Source: an uncultured Bacteroidota bacterium (GTDB lineage Bacteria > Bacteroidota > Bacteroidia > Flavobacteriales > Flavobacteriaceae). Taken from it: a DNA stretch of 64,000 nt. Positions 42,999 to 52,969 of the stretch are shown piece by piece. Below the pieces are notes generated by a model, which worked only from the letters and a program-made list of their open reading frames with translations, made no database searches and was not told the DNA's origin. Location of the stretch: positions 1-64,000 of the forward strand of contig CABYAF010000001.1 in the NCBI GenBank assembly GCA_902516925.1, given 5' to 3'. Position 1 is the stretch's first letter. Each line of letters opens with the position of its first letter. Position numbers and translations under genes: made by a program.

Positions 42999-43895
42999 TT
43001 AGTTAAGCCTATAACTCAAACTGATTTTTAAAAAAGGGTGCCTGATAGTTCTTTGCATTTCGGTATCCTTAGACATAGAGTTAAAAGTAGTAAGAACTTG
43101 TAGTCTATTAAATCGCTTTTGGAGTCCAACTTCTATAGTATTTCTATATTTATTTGAGGACATTATAAGCTCAGCGTTTTCATTGAACAGGCTTCCCTCT
43201 AATTTATAATCATGAAAGTAGTACTCCTGACTGGTACCAATATAAAAGGATAAATTATTATCTGATTTGTTTATAATATTGTCTGATAGACTAAACCAGC
43301 TTACCTCTCCAATTAAAAGTCCAATATTAACACCTGCCATTTGCTGGTATGTTCCTAGTTTTGAGTAAACTTCTGTTGTGATGTTTATGTTATCTTCCAC
43401 CTCAAATCCTTTGAAATAATTTGCAACTAGATTTATTTGGAGTTCCTGAGGCATCTGAGATTTCCATTCCAGATTTGGTAAATTTAAAACAAGATCATGG
43501 TATAAATTTTGCATTCCTTTAGCCAACGATGCGTTACCTGTTATTCCAAAATTTACTCCATAAGAAAAACTGGAGTAATCAGATAGCTGTTTTTGTTTTA
43601 ATCCCTCTAAAAATAAATAGCCACTGTATGGGTAATCATATTTATTTGGGTCCGTCTCATATCTACTCGATGGGGTGTAAATTAACTGTCCTAATTTAAA
43701 ATGATTAATAAAGGTTTTTTCTTCTTTAATTTTATAAGATGAGTATGAAAGAAAAATTCCACTTGAGTAATAAAAGTCTCTGTCAAAATAAAGATCATTA
43801 TCTACATCTAAACTAACCTGTTGTTGAGAATAGCTATAACTTGAAATCATTACAACTAGGATAGTCAAAAATCTAAGTGCTGTTTTTTTAGACAA
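42999..43895 (-). CDS. lpxR: LpxR-type lipid A 3'-O-deacylase (DUF2219)
   Basis: 298 residues with signal peptide (to YSYSQ). Outer-membrane barrel pattern and LpxR landmarks: SLDVDNDLYFDRDFYYSSG (Ca/active-site Asn-Asp region), DYPYSGYLFLEG, FGITGNASLAKGMQNLYHD with the catalytic His/Ser-Lys area, and a C-terminal aromatic-ending strand (ISLSYRLN). Removes the 3' acyloxyacyl group from lipid A in the outer membrane in enterobacteria. Monocistronic, divergent from the GNAT gene. Confidence 0.8.
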   Translation of the reverse strand: MSKKTALRFLTILVVMISSYSYSQQQVSLDVDNDLYFDRDFYYSSGIFLSYSSYKIKEEKTFINHFKLGQLIYTPSSRYETDPNKYDYPYSGYLFLEGLKQKQLSDYSSFSYGVNFGITGNASLAKGMQNLYHDLVLNLPNLEWKSQMPQELQINLVANYFKGFEVEDNINITTEVYSKLGTYQQMAGVNIGLLIGEVSWFSLSDNIINKSDNNLSFYIGTSQEYYFHDYKLEGSLFNENAELIMSSNKYRNTIEVGLQKRFNRLQVLTTFNSMSKDTEMQRTIRHPFLKISLSYRLN

Positions 43896-43935
43896 TTAAA
43901 TTAATTTTACTCTAATTTAAACATTATTATTTTTT

Positions 43936-44445
43936 ATGATTAAAATTGAATTAGCTGAAATAAATGACCTTGATGATATAATGAAAATGATTCATAAGTG
44001 CGCAAATGATTTAATAAGCAAAAATATTTTTCAATGGAATGAAAAATATCCAAGCAGAGATATTTTTTTGACTGATATTAAAAAAAAGAATTTATTTGTA
44101 TTTAAAAATAAATTAGGAGTTATAGGCTGTGTAGCACTTTCTTATGATAAAGATATAGAGTACAATGATATAAAGTGGCAAACCAAAGACGATAAAAATC
44201 TATATGTTCATAGGTTAGCTGTTGATCCAAATTTTCAAAAAAAAGGGATAGGTAGATTGTTAATGGATTTTGCTGAAGGTTATGCACGAGATAATAAATC
44301 AAAGTCCGTCAGGCTTGACACATTTAGTAAAAATGAGAGAAATAATAGGTTTTATAAATCAAGAAAATATACTCAAATTGGCGATGTTTATTTTCCAAAT
44401 CAAAGCGAATTTCCTTTTCATTGCTATGAAAAGATTTTGGATTAA
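43936..44445 (+). CDS. GNAT-family N-acetyltransferase
   Basis: 169 residues. Acetyl-CoA-binding loop VDPNFQKKGIGRLLMDFAEGYA (Q/R-x-x-G-x-G/A) preceded by LYVHRLAV and followed by RLDTFSKNERNNRFYKSRKY, the standard GNAT core. Full-length single domain. Substrate unknown. Convergent with the PBP1a gene with a 4-base overlap. Confidence 0.85.
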   Translation: MIKIELAEINDLDDIMKMIHKCANDLISKNIFQWNEKYPSRDIFLTDIKKKNLFVFKNKLGVIGCVALSYDKDIEYNDIKWQTKDDKNLYVHRLAVDPNFQKKGIGRLLMDFAEGYARDNKSKSVRLDTFSKNERNNRFYKSRKYTQIGDVYFPNQSEFPFHCYEKILD

Positions 44446-46727
44446 AAACCTAGCTCTTCAAGATCTTTTTTCTTCTTAGAGCTTTCAATATTTAAATTTT
44501 CACAATCTAATGGAATTGATACTAATTCAGGGACTGGAAAATCCTCAGATGAAATTCCTAAATCTGGGTTAAGGTAAGCTTTCTTCATGTATTGTCCCCA
44601 GATAGGGAGAGCCATAGTAGCACCCTGACCAAAAGCAATATCTTCAAAATGGATAGATCGGTCTTCACCTCCAACCCATACTCCAGTTACTAGGTTAGGA
44701 ACCATTCCCATAAACCATCCATCACTTTGATTTTGAGTAGTTCCAGTTTTTCCAGCTATGGAATTCTCAAATACGTAAGGATAGCCTGTCACTAAATTCT
44801 TATAAATATAATTTGTCTCTTCTAAGCCAGAGTGTCTTAGTCTTCCTCCTGAACCATATTTTGTTACACCTTCCATTAAATTAACTGTTACATATGCTGC
44901 TTCTTCACTCAATACATCAGTTGTGTTAGGAATTACTTCAAATAATGGAACTCCATTTTTATCTTCTATCCTTGTAATAAAAATAGGCTCAATGTATATC
45001 CCTTTATTTACAAACGTACTATATGCACCTACCATTTCATATATGCTAATATCTGGTGTTCCAAGAGCAATTGATGGTACCTCAGGCAGATAAGAATTAA
45101 TTCCCATTTTTTTCATCAAAGCAACAACGGGTTTAGGCCCAACTTGATCCATAAGTCTTGCACTTATTGTATTAATTGAGTTAGCTAATGCATTTTTTAA
45201 ATTCCGTGTCTGGCCATATTTATCGCTTGAATTCTTTGGGCACCATGCGTCCATGTTTCCATGTTTACCAGGCTCGATACAATATAATGCGTCTGGGACA
45301 GTATAACATGGAGAAAGTTTTAATTGATCAATTGCTGTTGCATATAAGAAAGGTTTAAAGGTTGAACCTATTTGTCGCCTTCCCTGTTTAACCTGGTCAT
45401 ACTGAAAATGTTTATAATTAACCCCTCCAACCCATGCTTTGACATGTCCTGTTTGTGGCTCCATTGACATCATTGAGGCTCTTAGATGAAACTTATAATA
45501 TTTAATTGAGTCTACTGGCTTCATTATTGTGTCAATTTCTCCATTCCATGAAAATATTTTCATAGGAGTTTTTACTTGAAATGTATCCCATATCTCATCT
45601 TCATCTTTGCCACTTAATTTCATCTTTCTCCATCTCTCAGATCTCATTGCTGATAATTTAATTAAGGTGTCAACTTGACCCTCTCTTAAATCTCTGAAAG
45701 GTGGTGTTGGATTTTCCTCTGATTCTTTATTTTGAGCAAAAAATTCTGATTGAAGATTCTTCATATGCTCATTTACTGATTCTTCAGCTATAGACTGAAG
45801 CCTAGAGTCAATAGTTGTGTAGATTCTTAGGCCATCTTTATAAAGGTTATATCTTGAGCCATCAGACTTTGGGTTCTCTCTTAACCACTGATTCATAAAC
45901 TCTTGAAGATATGCTCTAAAATAAGTTGCAAGTCCTTCTCGGTGTGATTCTGGTGAATAATCAATTTTTAGTGGGATTGATGATAATGAGTCCCTTTGAT
46001 CTTTTGTAATCATTTCATTTCTATACATCTGTTGAAAAACAACATTTCGTCTTTCCGTAACAAGTTCTGGTCTTCTGAGTGGATTATATAATGATGAGTT
46101 TTTTAACATTCCCACAAGGGTAGCAGCATCTTCAATAAGAAGTGAGTCAGGGGTTTTATTAAAATAAATTTTTGAAGCTGAGCGAACACCATCTGCTGTG
46201 TTGTTAAAATCATATATATTTAAGTACATAGCAATAATTTCATTCTTAGTGTATCTTTTCTCAATTTGAATAGCTAGAACCCACTCTCTTGCTTTTTGGA
46301 GAACTGCTTGGATAATACTTCTTGATCTAACCCCAACAAAAAGCTGTCTTGCAAGTTGTTGGCTAATTGTACTCGAACCACCTCTTGTATTTAGGAAAAT
46401 TATTGCTCTTAAGGTTGATCTTATGTCGATTCCTGGATGATCATAAAACCTTTCATCTTCAGTGGCAATCAAAGCATCAACTAAATTTTTAGGAAGCTCA
46501 TCATAAGTTATAGGCGTTCTGTTATCATTAAAATAGTATTTACCTAATATTTCTCCATCAGATGATATTATTTGAGTAGCAAGATTCGTGTTTGGATTTT
46601 CCAATTGTTCAAATTGAGGCATTTCTCCAAACGTTCCATTTCCTGCAAGAATAAACAACCCAAAGAAGGAGACTAAACCAATCAAAATTGAAGTCCATAA
46701 TAATCTAATAGTGATTAACCTTTTCAT
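44442..46727 (-). CDS. Class A penicillin-binding protein (PBP1a-like)
   Basis: 761 residues. N-terminal membrane anchor, GT51 transglycosylase domain (ATEDERFYDHPGID with the catalytic Glu, GGSSTISQQLARQLF, ALLEREW-like KAREWVLAIQIEKRYTK) and a transpeptidase domain with the SxxK serine in GSTFKPFLYA, S-I-N in ALANSINTISA, and AGKTGTTQNQSDGWFMG. Bifunctional peptidoglycan synthase on the periplasmic side of the inner membrane. Followed upstream by trhO with only 1 base between the two genes. Confidence 0.93.
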   Translation of the reverse strand: MKRLITIRLLWTSILIGLVSFFGLFILAGNGTFGEMPQFEQLENPNTNLATQIISSDGEILGKYYFNDNRTPITYDELPKNLVDALIATEDERFYDHPGIDIRSTLRAIIFLNTRGGSSTISQQLARQLFVGVRSRSIIQAVLQKAREWVLAIQIEKRYTKNEIIAMYLNIYDFNNTADGVRSASKIYFNKTPDSLLIEDAATLVGMLKNSSLYNPLRRPELVTERRNVVFQQMYRNEMITKDQRDSLSSIPLKIDYSPESHREGLATYFRAYLQEFMNQWLRENPKSDGSRYNLYKDGLRIYTTIDSRLQSIAEESVNEHMKNLQSEFFAQNKESEENPTPPFRDLREGQVDTLIKLSAMRSERWRKMKLSGKDEDEIWDTFQVKTPMKIFSWNGEIDTIMKPVDSIKYYKFHLRASMMSMEPQTGHVKAWVGGVNYKHFQYDQVKQGRRQIGSTFKPFLYATAIDQLKLSPCYTVPDALYCIEPGKHGNMDAWCPKNSSDKYGQTRNLKNALANSINTISARLMDQVGPKPVVALMKKMGINSYLPEVPSIALGTPDISIYEMVGAYSTFVNKGIYIEPIFITRIEDKNGVPLFEVIPNTTDVLSEEAAYVTVNLMEGVTKYGSGGRLRHSGLEETNYIYKNLVTGYPYVFENSIAGKTGTTQNQSDGWFMGMVPNLVTGVWVGGEDRSIHFEDIAFGQGATMALPIWGQYMKKAYLNPDLGISSEDFPVPELVSIPLDCENLNIESSKKKKDLEELGF

Positions 46728-46728
46728 A

Positions 46729-47763
46729 TTAGTCTATTTTATATTTGAGTTTAGCTGATCTTCCTTTTTTAAAAATCTGATTGCTGTTTCCTTTTCTTTT
46801 TCGTAGTAATTTCTTCTCATCATAAGGAAGGGCATTGATTTCCTTACATTCTTCTGAGCAACATTTATTCATCTGATTTTTGCAATCATCACACTGAATA
46901 AAAAGTAGATGACATGAATCATTCGCACAATTTACATGAGTATCACATGGGGCCCCACACTGATGACAATTTGAGACAATTTCATTTGAAACTCTTTCAC
47001 CTAATCTTTCATCAAACACAAAGTTTTTTCCAAGAAAATTATTTTCTAGCTTTTGGTCTTTAACTTGTCTAGTGTATTCTATTATTCCCCCTTCTAGTTG
47101 AAAAACATTTTCAATCCCTTTATGTTTGAGATATGCACTTGCTTTTTCACATCTAATTCCTCCTGTACAGTACATTAAATAACTTCTATCTTTTCCATTT
47201 TTATCTAGCTCTTTATCTATTACCTCCAAGGATTCTCTAAAAGTATCAACATCTGGTTTAATTGCACCCTTGAAAAATCCTATTTCACTTTCATAATGAT
47301 TTCTCATATCGATACAAATAGTATTTTTATCATTTAGCATTTCATTAAATTTTTTAGCGTCCAAATGTTCACCAATTTTTGTTACGTCAAAAGTAGAATC
47401 GTCAAGTCCATCTGCAACAATTTTATCTCTAATCTTTATAGTTAATTTTAAGAAAGATTTACTGAAATGTTCGAGAGCTACATTTAATCTAATATCTCTT
47501 AAAGGAGAAAATTCATTGACTGATATTTTAAATTTTTCAAAGTTTTCTTTAGGAACTGAGAGTTGAGCATTAATGCCTTCCTTTGCAACATAAATTCTTC
47601 CTAAAATATCCAGATTTGACCAAGACATATATAAATGATCTCGAAAGAGTGATGTGTTTCCTAATTTGAAATACTTGTAGAACGATAGTGTTATTCTCTC
47701 TTGAGAATTTTCATCAATTATTCTGGCGCGCTCTTCAGCGCTAAGTTTATTGTACAGTTGCAT
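46729..47763 (-). CDS. trhO: tRNA uridine(34) hydroxylase TrhO (rhodanese family)
   Basis: 344 residues. N-terminal acylphosphatase-like domain (YVAKEGINAQLSVP), central rhodanese domain with IDMRNHYESEIGFFKGA and catalytic Cys in MYCTGGIRCEKASAYL, and a C-terminal Cys-rich tail (CHQCGAPCDTHVNCAN ... CDDCKNQMNKCCSEEC) likely to bind zinc. TrhO (YceA) hydroxylates U34 of tRNA. Co-oriented with and 1 base from the PBP1a gene. Confidence 0.9.
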   Translation of the reverse strand: MQLYNKLSAEERARIIDENSQERITLSFYKYFKLGNTSLFRDHLYMSWSNLDILGRIYVAKEGINAQLSVPKENFEKFKISVNEFSPLRDIRLNVALEHFSKSFLKLTIKIRDKIVADGLDDSTFDVTKIGEHLDAKKFNEMLNDKNTICIDMRNHYESEIGFFKGAIKPDVDTFRESLEVIDKELDKNGKDRSYLMYCTGGIRCEKASAYLKHKGIENVFQLEGGIIEYTRQVKDQKLENNFLGKNFVFDERLGERVSNEIVSNCHQCGAPCDTHVNCANDSCHLLFIQCDDCKNQMNKCCSEECKEINALPYDEKKLLRKRKGNSNQIFKKGRSAKLKYKID

Positions 47764-47782
47764 GCTATACTAATATAGAATG

Positions 47783-47790
47783 CAAAATTA
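47783..47790 (-). promoter_or_regulatory. -7 element upstream of trhO
   Basis: TAATTTTG on the minus strand fits TAnnTTTG and puts the start about 14 bases before the trhO ATG, the same leader length as other promoters here. No TTG at the -33 distance. Confidence 0.4.
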
Positions 47791-47823
47791 CAACTTTTTA
47801 CTAACCTTATGTTTATTTATTTT

Positions 47824-49155
47824 TTAGTCGTTTAAACCTGTCTGTTTTTCACCCACTAAAAGAAATTCTGTTAGTCTACCATTGATATATCTAAATCCAT
47901 TATCACCAAAGAATCCCGGAACTTCAAGCATAATTCTTATGTCTTTCTCCCATTCTTCAATATATACAGTTGTATTTAATTCAATAGCATATGCTGTGTT
48001 AAATTGTAAGGGATAATCTCCAGTAAATGGAACACCTCCCTGGGAGTCCCACATACCCAAAGTAGTCCCTGCAGAGTGTCCATATGTTCCAAGTGGATGA
48101 GTATATATGGAAGGTCTAAGACCTTCTGCTTTTCCTTCCTCAAGAGATTTTTTCAAAATTTCATTTCCTGTCAATCCTTGCTTAAAATTATTTGTAAAAA
48201 TATCTTGAACTCTAGTGCCTTGTTTAAAGGCATTAATTAAAAAATCTGGAGCATTTGTTTCACCAGGCTTAAGCACGTAGGCTAACTCTTGAGTATCTGT
48301 ATTTAATGTCAAATAAGATATTCCAAAATCGCAATGAAGTAGGTCTCCAGGTAATATTATGTCGAATTTTGATTTGTTATCAAAGGCATATAAATCACTA
48401 TTATCTTTTCTTTGAACATCGACAGTGGGATGAAACCAGGTATCTAGTCCAAGAGATAAAACTTTTTCACGCATCCACCATACTACATCATCAGTGCTAG
48501 TAACTCCGGGGGTAATTACTTTAGTAGAAAATGCCTCCCTTATGATAGCGCTGCTAATTTCAACTAATTGAGAAAACACTGTCATTTCTATATCTGTTCT
48601 TGTTTCAATCCAGGCTATTGCAAGGTCCTCAGCTGATGTAATTTTTTTTCTAAATTTAGGTGATAAAACTTTATAAAGCTGATCATAATGATACTTGCTG
48701 AGTCCATCAGCAAGTGACTCATAGCTTGAAATATTTAGACCTATTTTTTTTGGGTTTTTACTTACAATATAATCATTAAGAGCTTCCCATTGGTTAGGCT
48801 GTTTCTCTTTATCCCATATTGATGGTATGTTATTACCAAAAGCATATCGGGCTATAGCAACTGATTCAAATTTTTTAGTTTTTGAATCTAAAGAAAAAAC
48901 TAAAATTGTTGTTCTTCTTGCATTGAGCCATGTTGGAGGTAACATAGTCTTTATTATTGGATCTTCATTATATTCTCTTGCAATCAAAACCCACATATCA
49001 ATACCAGTTTTTTCCATTAACTGGGGTAATAATTTATTAAGCCTTTCTTTTTGAAGTTTGTTTATAAATTCTGCTCTTTCCTTCAAAGGAAGGATGTCTT
49101 GTGCATAAATGTTTGTTACAGATAATGCTATAAATAATATTAATATTTTTCTCAT
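47824..49155 (-). CDS. Secreted M24-family (Xaa-Pro aminopeptidase-like) protein
   Basis: 443 residues with signal peptide (to NIYAQ). Creatinase-like N-domain, then a pita-bread domain: LLHCDFGISYLTLNTDTQ (metal Asp pair), HPLGTYGHSAGTTLGMWD (metal His), IELNTTVYIEEW and MLEVPGFF (Glu). Metal ligands look intact. Exported proline-specific aminopeptidase or related hydrolase. Divergent from recA over 54 bases. Confidence 0.85.
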   Translation of the reverse strand: MRKILILFIALSVTNIYAQDILPLKERAEFINKLQKERLNKLLPQLMEKTGIDMWVLIAREYNEDPIIKTMLPPTWLNARRTTILVFSLDSKTKKFESVAIARYAFGNNIPSIWDKEKQPNQWEALNDYIVSKNPKKIGLNISSYESLADGLSKYHYDQLYKVLSPKFRKKITSAEDLAIAWIETRTDIEMTVFSQLVEISSAIIREAFSTKVITPGVTSTDDVVWWMREKVLSLGLDTWFHPTVDVQRKDNSDLYAFDNKSKFDIILPGDLLHCDFGISYLTLNTDTQELAYVLKPGETNAPDFLINAFKQGTRVQDIFTNNFKQGLTGNEILKKSLEEGKAEGLRPSIYTHPLGTYGHSAGTTLGMWDSQGGVPFTGDYPLQFNTAYAIELNTTVYIEEWEKDIRIMLEVPGFFGDNGFRYINGRLTEFLLVGEKQTGLND

Positions 49156-49209
49156 AGTTTGGTAAAATATAAATATAAAAAATATTACTTTAGTGATAAA
49201 TGATTCAAT

Positions 49210-50211
49210 ATGTCAGATCCTAAAGATTCTAAACTTAAAGCACTAAAATTAACATTAGACAAACTAGATAAAACCTACGGTAAAGGCTCTGTTATGAAGC
49301 TAGGTGATCAAACAATAGAAAAAGTTGAATCAATATCTTCAGGCTCAATTGGTCTTGATATCGCTTTAGGTGTGGGTGGTTATCCAAAAGGAAGGGTTGT
49401 TGAAATATATGGACCTGAATCCTCTGGTAAAACTACACTTACACTACATGCAATAGCAGAGTGTCAAAAAGCAGGAGGTATAGCAGCTTTTATTGACGCA
49501 GAGCATGCATTTGACAGATTTTATGCAGAAAAACTTGGGGTAGATTTAGGTGAATTAGTTATCTCTCAGCCTGATAATGGTGAACAAGCCCTTGAAATAG
49601 CAGATAATTTAATTAGATCTGGAGCAGTAGATGCCTTGGTCATTGACTCTGTTGCTGCATTAACACCAAAAAGTGAAATAGAAGGTGAGATGGGAGATTC
49701 AAAAATGGGATTACATGCTAGACTGATGTCACAAGCACTAAGAAAATTAACAGCATCTATTAGCAAGACAAATTGTACAGTATTTTTTATCAATCAACTT
49801 AGAGAAAAAATTGGAGTGATGTTTGGAAATCCTGAGACAACTACTGGTGGTAACGCTCTTAAGTTTTATGCCTCTGTTAGAATTGATATTAGAAGGTCTA
49901 CTCAATTAAAAGATACAGAAGGTGGAGTACTTGGTAATAAAACTAGAGTAAAAATTGTAAAGAACAAAGTTGCTCCTCCATTTAAAACTGCCGAATTTGA
50001 CATAATGTATGGAGAAGGTATATCAAAAATTGGTGAAATACTTGACATTGGTGTTGAAAAAGATATAATTGAGAAAAGCGGTTCATGGTTTAGTTACGGA
50101 GGGAGTAAATTAGGCCAGGGTAGAGATTCTGTAAAATCTATTTTGAAAGATAATCCTGAATTAATGGAAGAGCTTGAACAAAAGATTGTTGAGCAGATTA
50201 ATACTAATTAG
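49210..50211 (+). CDS. recA: Recombinase RecA
   Basis: 333 residues, full length. Walker [10 protein letters not shown] at about 68-76, FIDAEHAFD, the L1/L2 loops ([44 protein letters not shown]) and [11 protein letters not shown]. Forms the ATP-dependent filament on single-stranded DNA for homologous recombination and, where LexA exists, for its cleavage. The 3' end overlaps the plsC end by 8 bases. Confidence 0.98.
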   Translation: MSDPKDSKLKALKLTLDKLDKTYGKGSVMKLGDQTIEKVESISSGSIGLDIALGVGGYPKGRVVEIYGPESSGKTTLTLHAIAECQKAGGIAAFIDAEHAFDRFYAEKLGVDLGELVISQPDNGEQALEIADNLIRSGAVDALVIDSVAALTPKSEIEGEMGDSKMGLHARLMSQALRKLTASISKTNCTVFFINQLREKIGVMFGNPETTTGGNALKFYASVRIDIRRSTQLKDTEGGVLGNKTRVKIVKNKVAPPFKTAEFDIMYGEGISKIGEILDIGVEKDIIEKSGSWFSYGGSKLGQGRDSVKSILKDNPELMEELEQKIVEQINTN

Positions 50212-50989
50212 ATAGTATTTTTTTCCACTTTTCTGTTGCTCTTACAGCAGCTTTTTTTGGATCATTTTCTAATTCTACTCTAATTGTATCAAAAGCCTTC
50301 TTTGTAAGCATTGGGATATCCTCTTCTTTAAGACCATCAACATTAATTTTATCTAATACTTTAACTCTTAATTTACCTATTGAACCAAATTTTGGATACC
50401 AAGGGTGTTTTAATTTTAAATCATAAAAAATAATTGGTATTATTGGAAGTTGATTATCAATTGCAATTTTAAAAGCACCTCTTTTAAATTCCTGTAATAA
50501 CACAGTATCATCCCAGTAATGAGCCTCGGGAAAAATACAAACATTATAACCTCTTTCTAACATATTATTTGCCCTACCATAAACTGCGTATCTACTTCGT
50601 GAATCAGATCTATCAACCATTATTACAGCTTTTTTATATAGATAACCAAAGAGTGGTAAACTATATAGTTCCTTTTTTCCAACAAACCTAAAAGGCTTCT
50701 TATTAAGTATTAACATTAAAAAAGGATCCATGTGACTTGAATGATTTGCTATCATTAAACAATTTGTTTCTGATATCAATTTATCCTTATTCTCCACTTG
50801 AACATAATAACCACTTCCGTGTAAAATTATTCTTGCCCAAATGTTTCTTGCAACCCAATAAAGCATCTCATATCCTTTTGGAAATAATAAAATTATTACC
50901 AAAAAGGGGAAGTAAATAACAATTTGAATTCCTGCAAGAAAGTAAAACCAAATTTGGAGCCATATGGTAAGTAAAAACCTTTTTAGCAT
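50204..50989 (-). CDS. plsC: 1-acylglycerol-3-phosphate acyltransferase family (PlsC)
   Basis: 261 residues. N-terminal hydrophobic helix pair, catalytic NHSSHMDP (H-x4-D) and the FPEAHYWDD block with Glu, both standard for PlsC-type acyltransferases; [17 protein letters not shown] and IPIIFYD supply the remaining blocks. Attaches the second acyl chain in phosphatidate synthesis, or acts on a related lipid. Divergent from trpS with overlapping promoters. Confidence 0.88.
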   Translation of the reverse strand: MLKRFLLTIWLQIWFYFLAGIQIVIYFPFLVIILLFPKGYEMLYWVARNIWARIILHGSGYYVQVENKDKLISETNCLMIANHSSHMDPFLMLILNKKPFRFVGKKELYSLPLFGYLYKKAVIMVDRSDSRSRYAVYGRANNMLERGYNVCIFPEAHYWDDTVLLQEFKRGAFKIAIDNQLPIIPIIFYDLKLKHPWYPKFGSIGKLRVKVLDKINVDGLKEEDIPMLTKKAFDTIRVELENDPKKAAVRATEKWKKILSN

Positions 50990-51013
50990 GTCTCAATTAT
51001 TGATATAATTATT

Positions 51014-51045
51014 CAAAGGTAACAGGTATTTTGTTTCAAGATCAA
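51014..51045 (-). promoter_or_regulatory. Promoter for plsC (TTG-N21-TACCTTTG)
   Basis: Read on the minus strand: TTG, 21 bases, TACCTTTG, a full match to the Bacteroidota consensus. Implied start about 20 bases before the plsC ATG. Overlaps the opposing trpS promoter. Confidence 0.65.
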
Positions 51046-51060
51046 AAAAAAATATCTTTG
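51031..51060 (+). promoter_or_regulatory. Promoter for trpS (TTG-N19-TATCTTTG)
   Basis: TTG, 19-base spacer, TATCTTTG: a full match to the Bacteroidota primary-sigma consensus. Start would lie about 12 bases before the trpS ATG. The element overlaps the plsC promoter on the other strand. Confidence 0.7.
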
Positions 51061-51077
51061 TTTGGTAAATAACTCTC

Positions 51078-52046
51078 ATGGCCAAAATATTAACTGGCAT
51101 TCAATCCACGGGAACACCTCACCTTGGCAACATACTTGGCGCAATTATCCCTGCTGTAAAAATGGCAAATTTAACTGATGATGAATCCTATCTTTTTATT
51201 GCTAACATGCATTCTTTAACTCAAATTAAAGATGATAAGGCTTTAAAGGAAAATACATTTGCTACTGCAGCAACATGGTTAGCTTTTGGTTTGGATCCCA
51301 GAAAGACATGTTTTTACAGGCAAAGTGATGTTCCAGAAGTAACAGAGCTAGCTTGGTACCTTAGTTGTTTTTTTCCATATCAGAGATTAAAATTAGCCCA
51401 CTCTTTTAAAGACAAGTCTGAAAACTTAAAAGATGTAAATTCTGGACTTTTTTCATATCCAATGCTTATGTCTGCTGATATTCTTCTTTATGATGCTGAC
51501 ATTGTACCTGTAGGGAAAGATCAACTTCAGCATCTTGAAATAACTAGAGATGTAGCCTCTAGATTTAATAATTTAATGGGAGAGACCTTTATAATCCCGC
51601 AAGCTAAAATTGAGGATGATACAAAATATATAACTGGTACAGATGGTGAAAAAATGAGTAAATCCAAAAATAACATAATTGATATTTTTGTTGATGATAA
51701 AAAGTTAAGAAAACAGATTATGAAAATTGAGACTCAGAGCTTATCTGTTGAAGATCCGAAGAATCCAGAGGAGTGTAATGTGTTTAAGTTGTTTGAAATT
51801 ATTGCATCAGAGGATGATGTGCAACTACTGAAGAATCAATATTTAAAAGGAGGAGTTGGCTACGGTGAAGCTAAGGAACTTTTATTTAATAAAATTTTAA
51901 AACGTTTTGCTGGAAACAGAGAAAAATACTTTGAGTTACTAGAAAATAAAGATGAGGTTGAAGCCTTATTACTGACTGGTGCTCATAAAGCAAGAGAACA
52001 AGCTCAAAAAGTTCTTAAAAGAGTTAGGAGTCGTGTTGGTTTTTAG
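51078..52046 (+). CDS. trpS: Tryptophanyl-tRNA synthetase
   Basis: 322 residues, typical of bacterial TrpS. Class I signatures: GTPHLGN in the HIGH position (about residues 12-18) and G-E-K-M-S-K-S-K-N as the KMSKS loop; PVGKDQLQHLEITRDVASRFN is the tryptophan-binding block. Charges tRNA-Trp in the cytoplasm. Monocistronic start with its own promoter; the HU-SPOR gene follows 23 bases downstream. Confidence 0.96.
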   Translation: MAKILTGIQSTGTPHLGNILGAIIPAVKMANLTDDESYLFIANMHSLTQIKDDKALKENTFATAATWLAFGLDPRKTCFYRQSDVPEVTELAWYLSCFFPYQRLKLAHSFKDKSENLKDVNSGLFSYPMLMSADILLYDADIVPVGKDQLQHLEITRDVASRFNNLMGETFIIPQAKIEDDTKYITGTDGEKMSKSKNNIIDIFVDDKKLRKQIMKIETQSLSVEDPKNPEECNVFKLFEIIASEDDVQLLKNQYLKGGVGYGEAKELLFNKILKRFAGNREKYFELLENKDEVEALLLTGAHKAREQAQKVLKRVRSRVGF

Positions 52047-52069
52047 CTGTTTTTTTTTAAATTTACTTA

Positions 52070-52969
52070 ATGAGTATTTTTAAAGATGTAGCAGAACTTT
52101 TGCATTACAACGATTGTGTAATTGTTCCAAATTTTGGAGCCTTTGTTCTTAAAACCAAATCTGCTTACATACAAAAAAATGAATTTTTTCCTCCTAGCAA
52201 ATATGTGTCTTTCAATGCTATGCTTAAAGATAATGATGGTCTTCTAGCAAAACACATAAGTATTGAAAAAAAAATCTCATATAAAAAATCTCTAATACTA
52301 ATTTCGGAAGAAGTAATTTCCTTTAAAGAAAGTTTGAATAAAGATTTAATTATTGACACTGAATGTCTTGGTATTTTTGAATTAAAAGAAAAAGAAACTT
52401 TAATATTTAATCCCAACTTTTCAATCAATTTTGACACTAAAATGTTTGGTTTAAAACCTTTTATTAGAGAGCCAATACTTAGTAAAATCTCAAAGGAATC
52501 AAACAATAATACTCAGTTTAGCAGCAAAAATTTATTAAAATATGCTGCTATTTCTATATCAATATTTGGCTTGTCTTACTTTGGATATTTTAACTATAGT
52601 GATTATCTCAATAACGAAAAATTTAAAAATATTGCAATTGCTCAAGAAAAAATTCTTGAAAATGTTCAGGCTGCCACTTTTAATTTAGGTGAGCTTCCTC
52701 CTATTAATATTAATGTTACAGCTCCTATTGTTATGGATAATTCAATTTATTACAGCGTTATAGCAGGTGCGTTTAGATCCAAGGGAAATGCTGAAAAACA
52801 TTTAAATACTTTAATAGGCAAAGGCTATCAAGCATCATATACTTCTATTAACCCTAAAGGTCTTTTTAGGGTTGCTTACGCAAGACTTAAGACTAGGAAA
52901 GAGGCGGCAGAATTAATTTCAAAAGTAAAGAATAGCGGAGAAGACGCTTGGTTGTTAATAGAAAATTAA
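52070..52969 (+). CDS. HU-like / SPOR-domain membrane protein
   Basis: 299 residues in three parts: an N-terminal CCDC81/HU-like region (MSIFKDVAELLHYNDCVIVPNFGAF ..., about 1-130), a single transmembrane helix (LLKYAAISISIFGLSYFGYF, about 150-170), and a C-terminal SPOR domain (YYSVIAGAFRSKGNAEKHLNTLIGKGYQAS, about 225-299) that should bind denuded septal peptidoglycan. It would link cell-wall sensing outside with a DNA-binding-like fold inside. Common in Bacteroidota; convergent with the EnvC-like gene (4-base overlap). Confidence 0.85.
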   Translation: MSIFKDVAELLHYNDCVIVPNFGAFVLKTKSAYIQKNEFFPPSKYVSFNAMLKDNDGLLAKHISIEKKISYKKSLILISEEVISFKESLNKDLIIDTECLGIFELKEKETLIFNPNFSINFDTKMFGLKPFIREPILSKISKESNNNTQFSSKNLLKYAAISISIFGLSYFGYFNYSDYLNNEKFKNIAIAQEKILENVQAATFNLGELPPININVTAPIVMDNSIYYSVIAGAFRSKGNAEKHLNTLIGKGYQASYTSINPKGLFRVAYARLKTRKEAAELISKVKNSGEDAWLLIEN

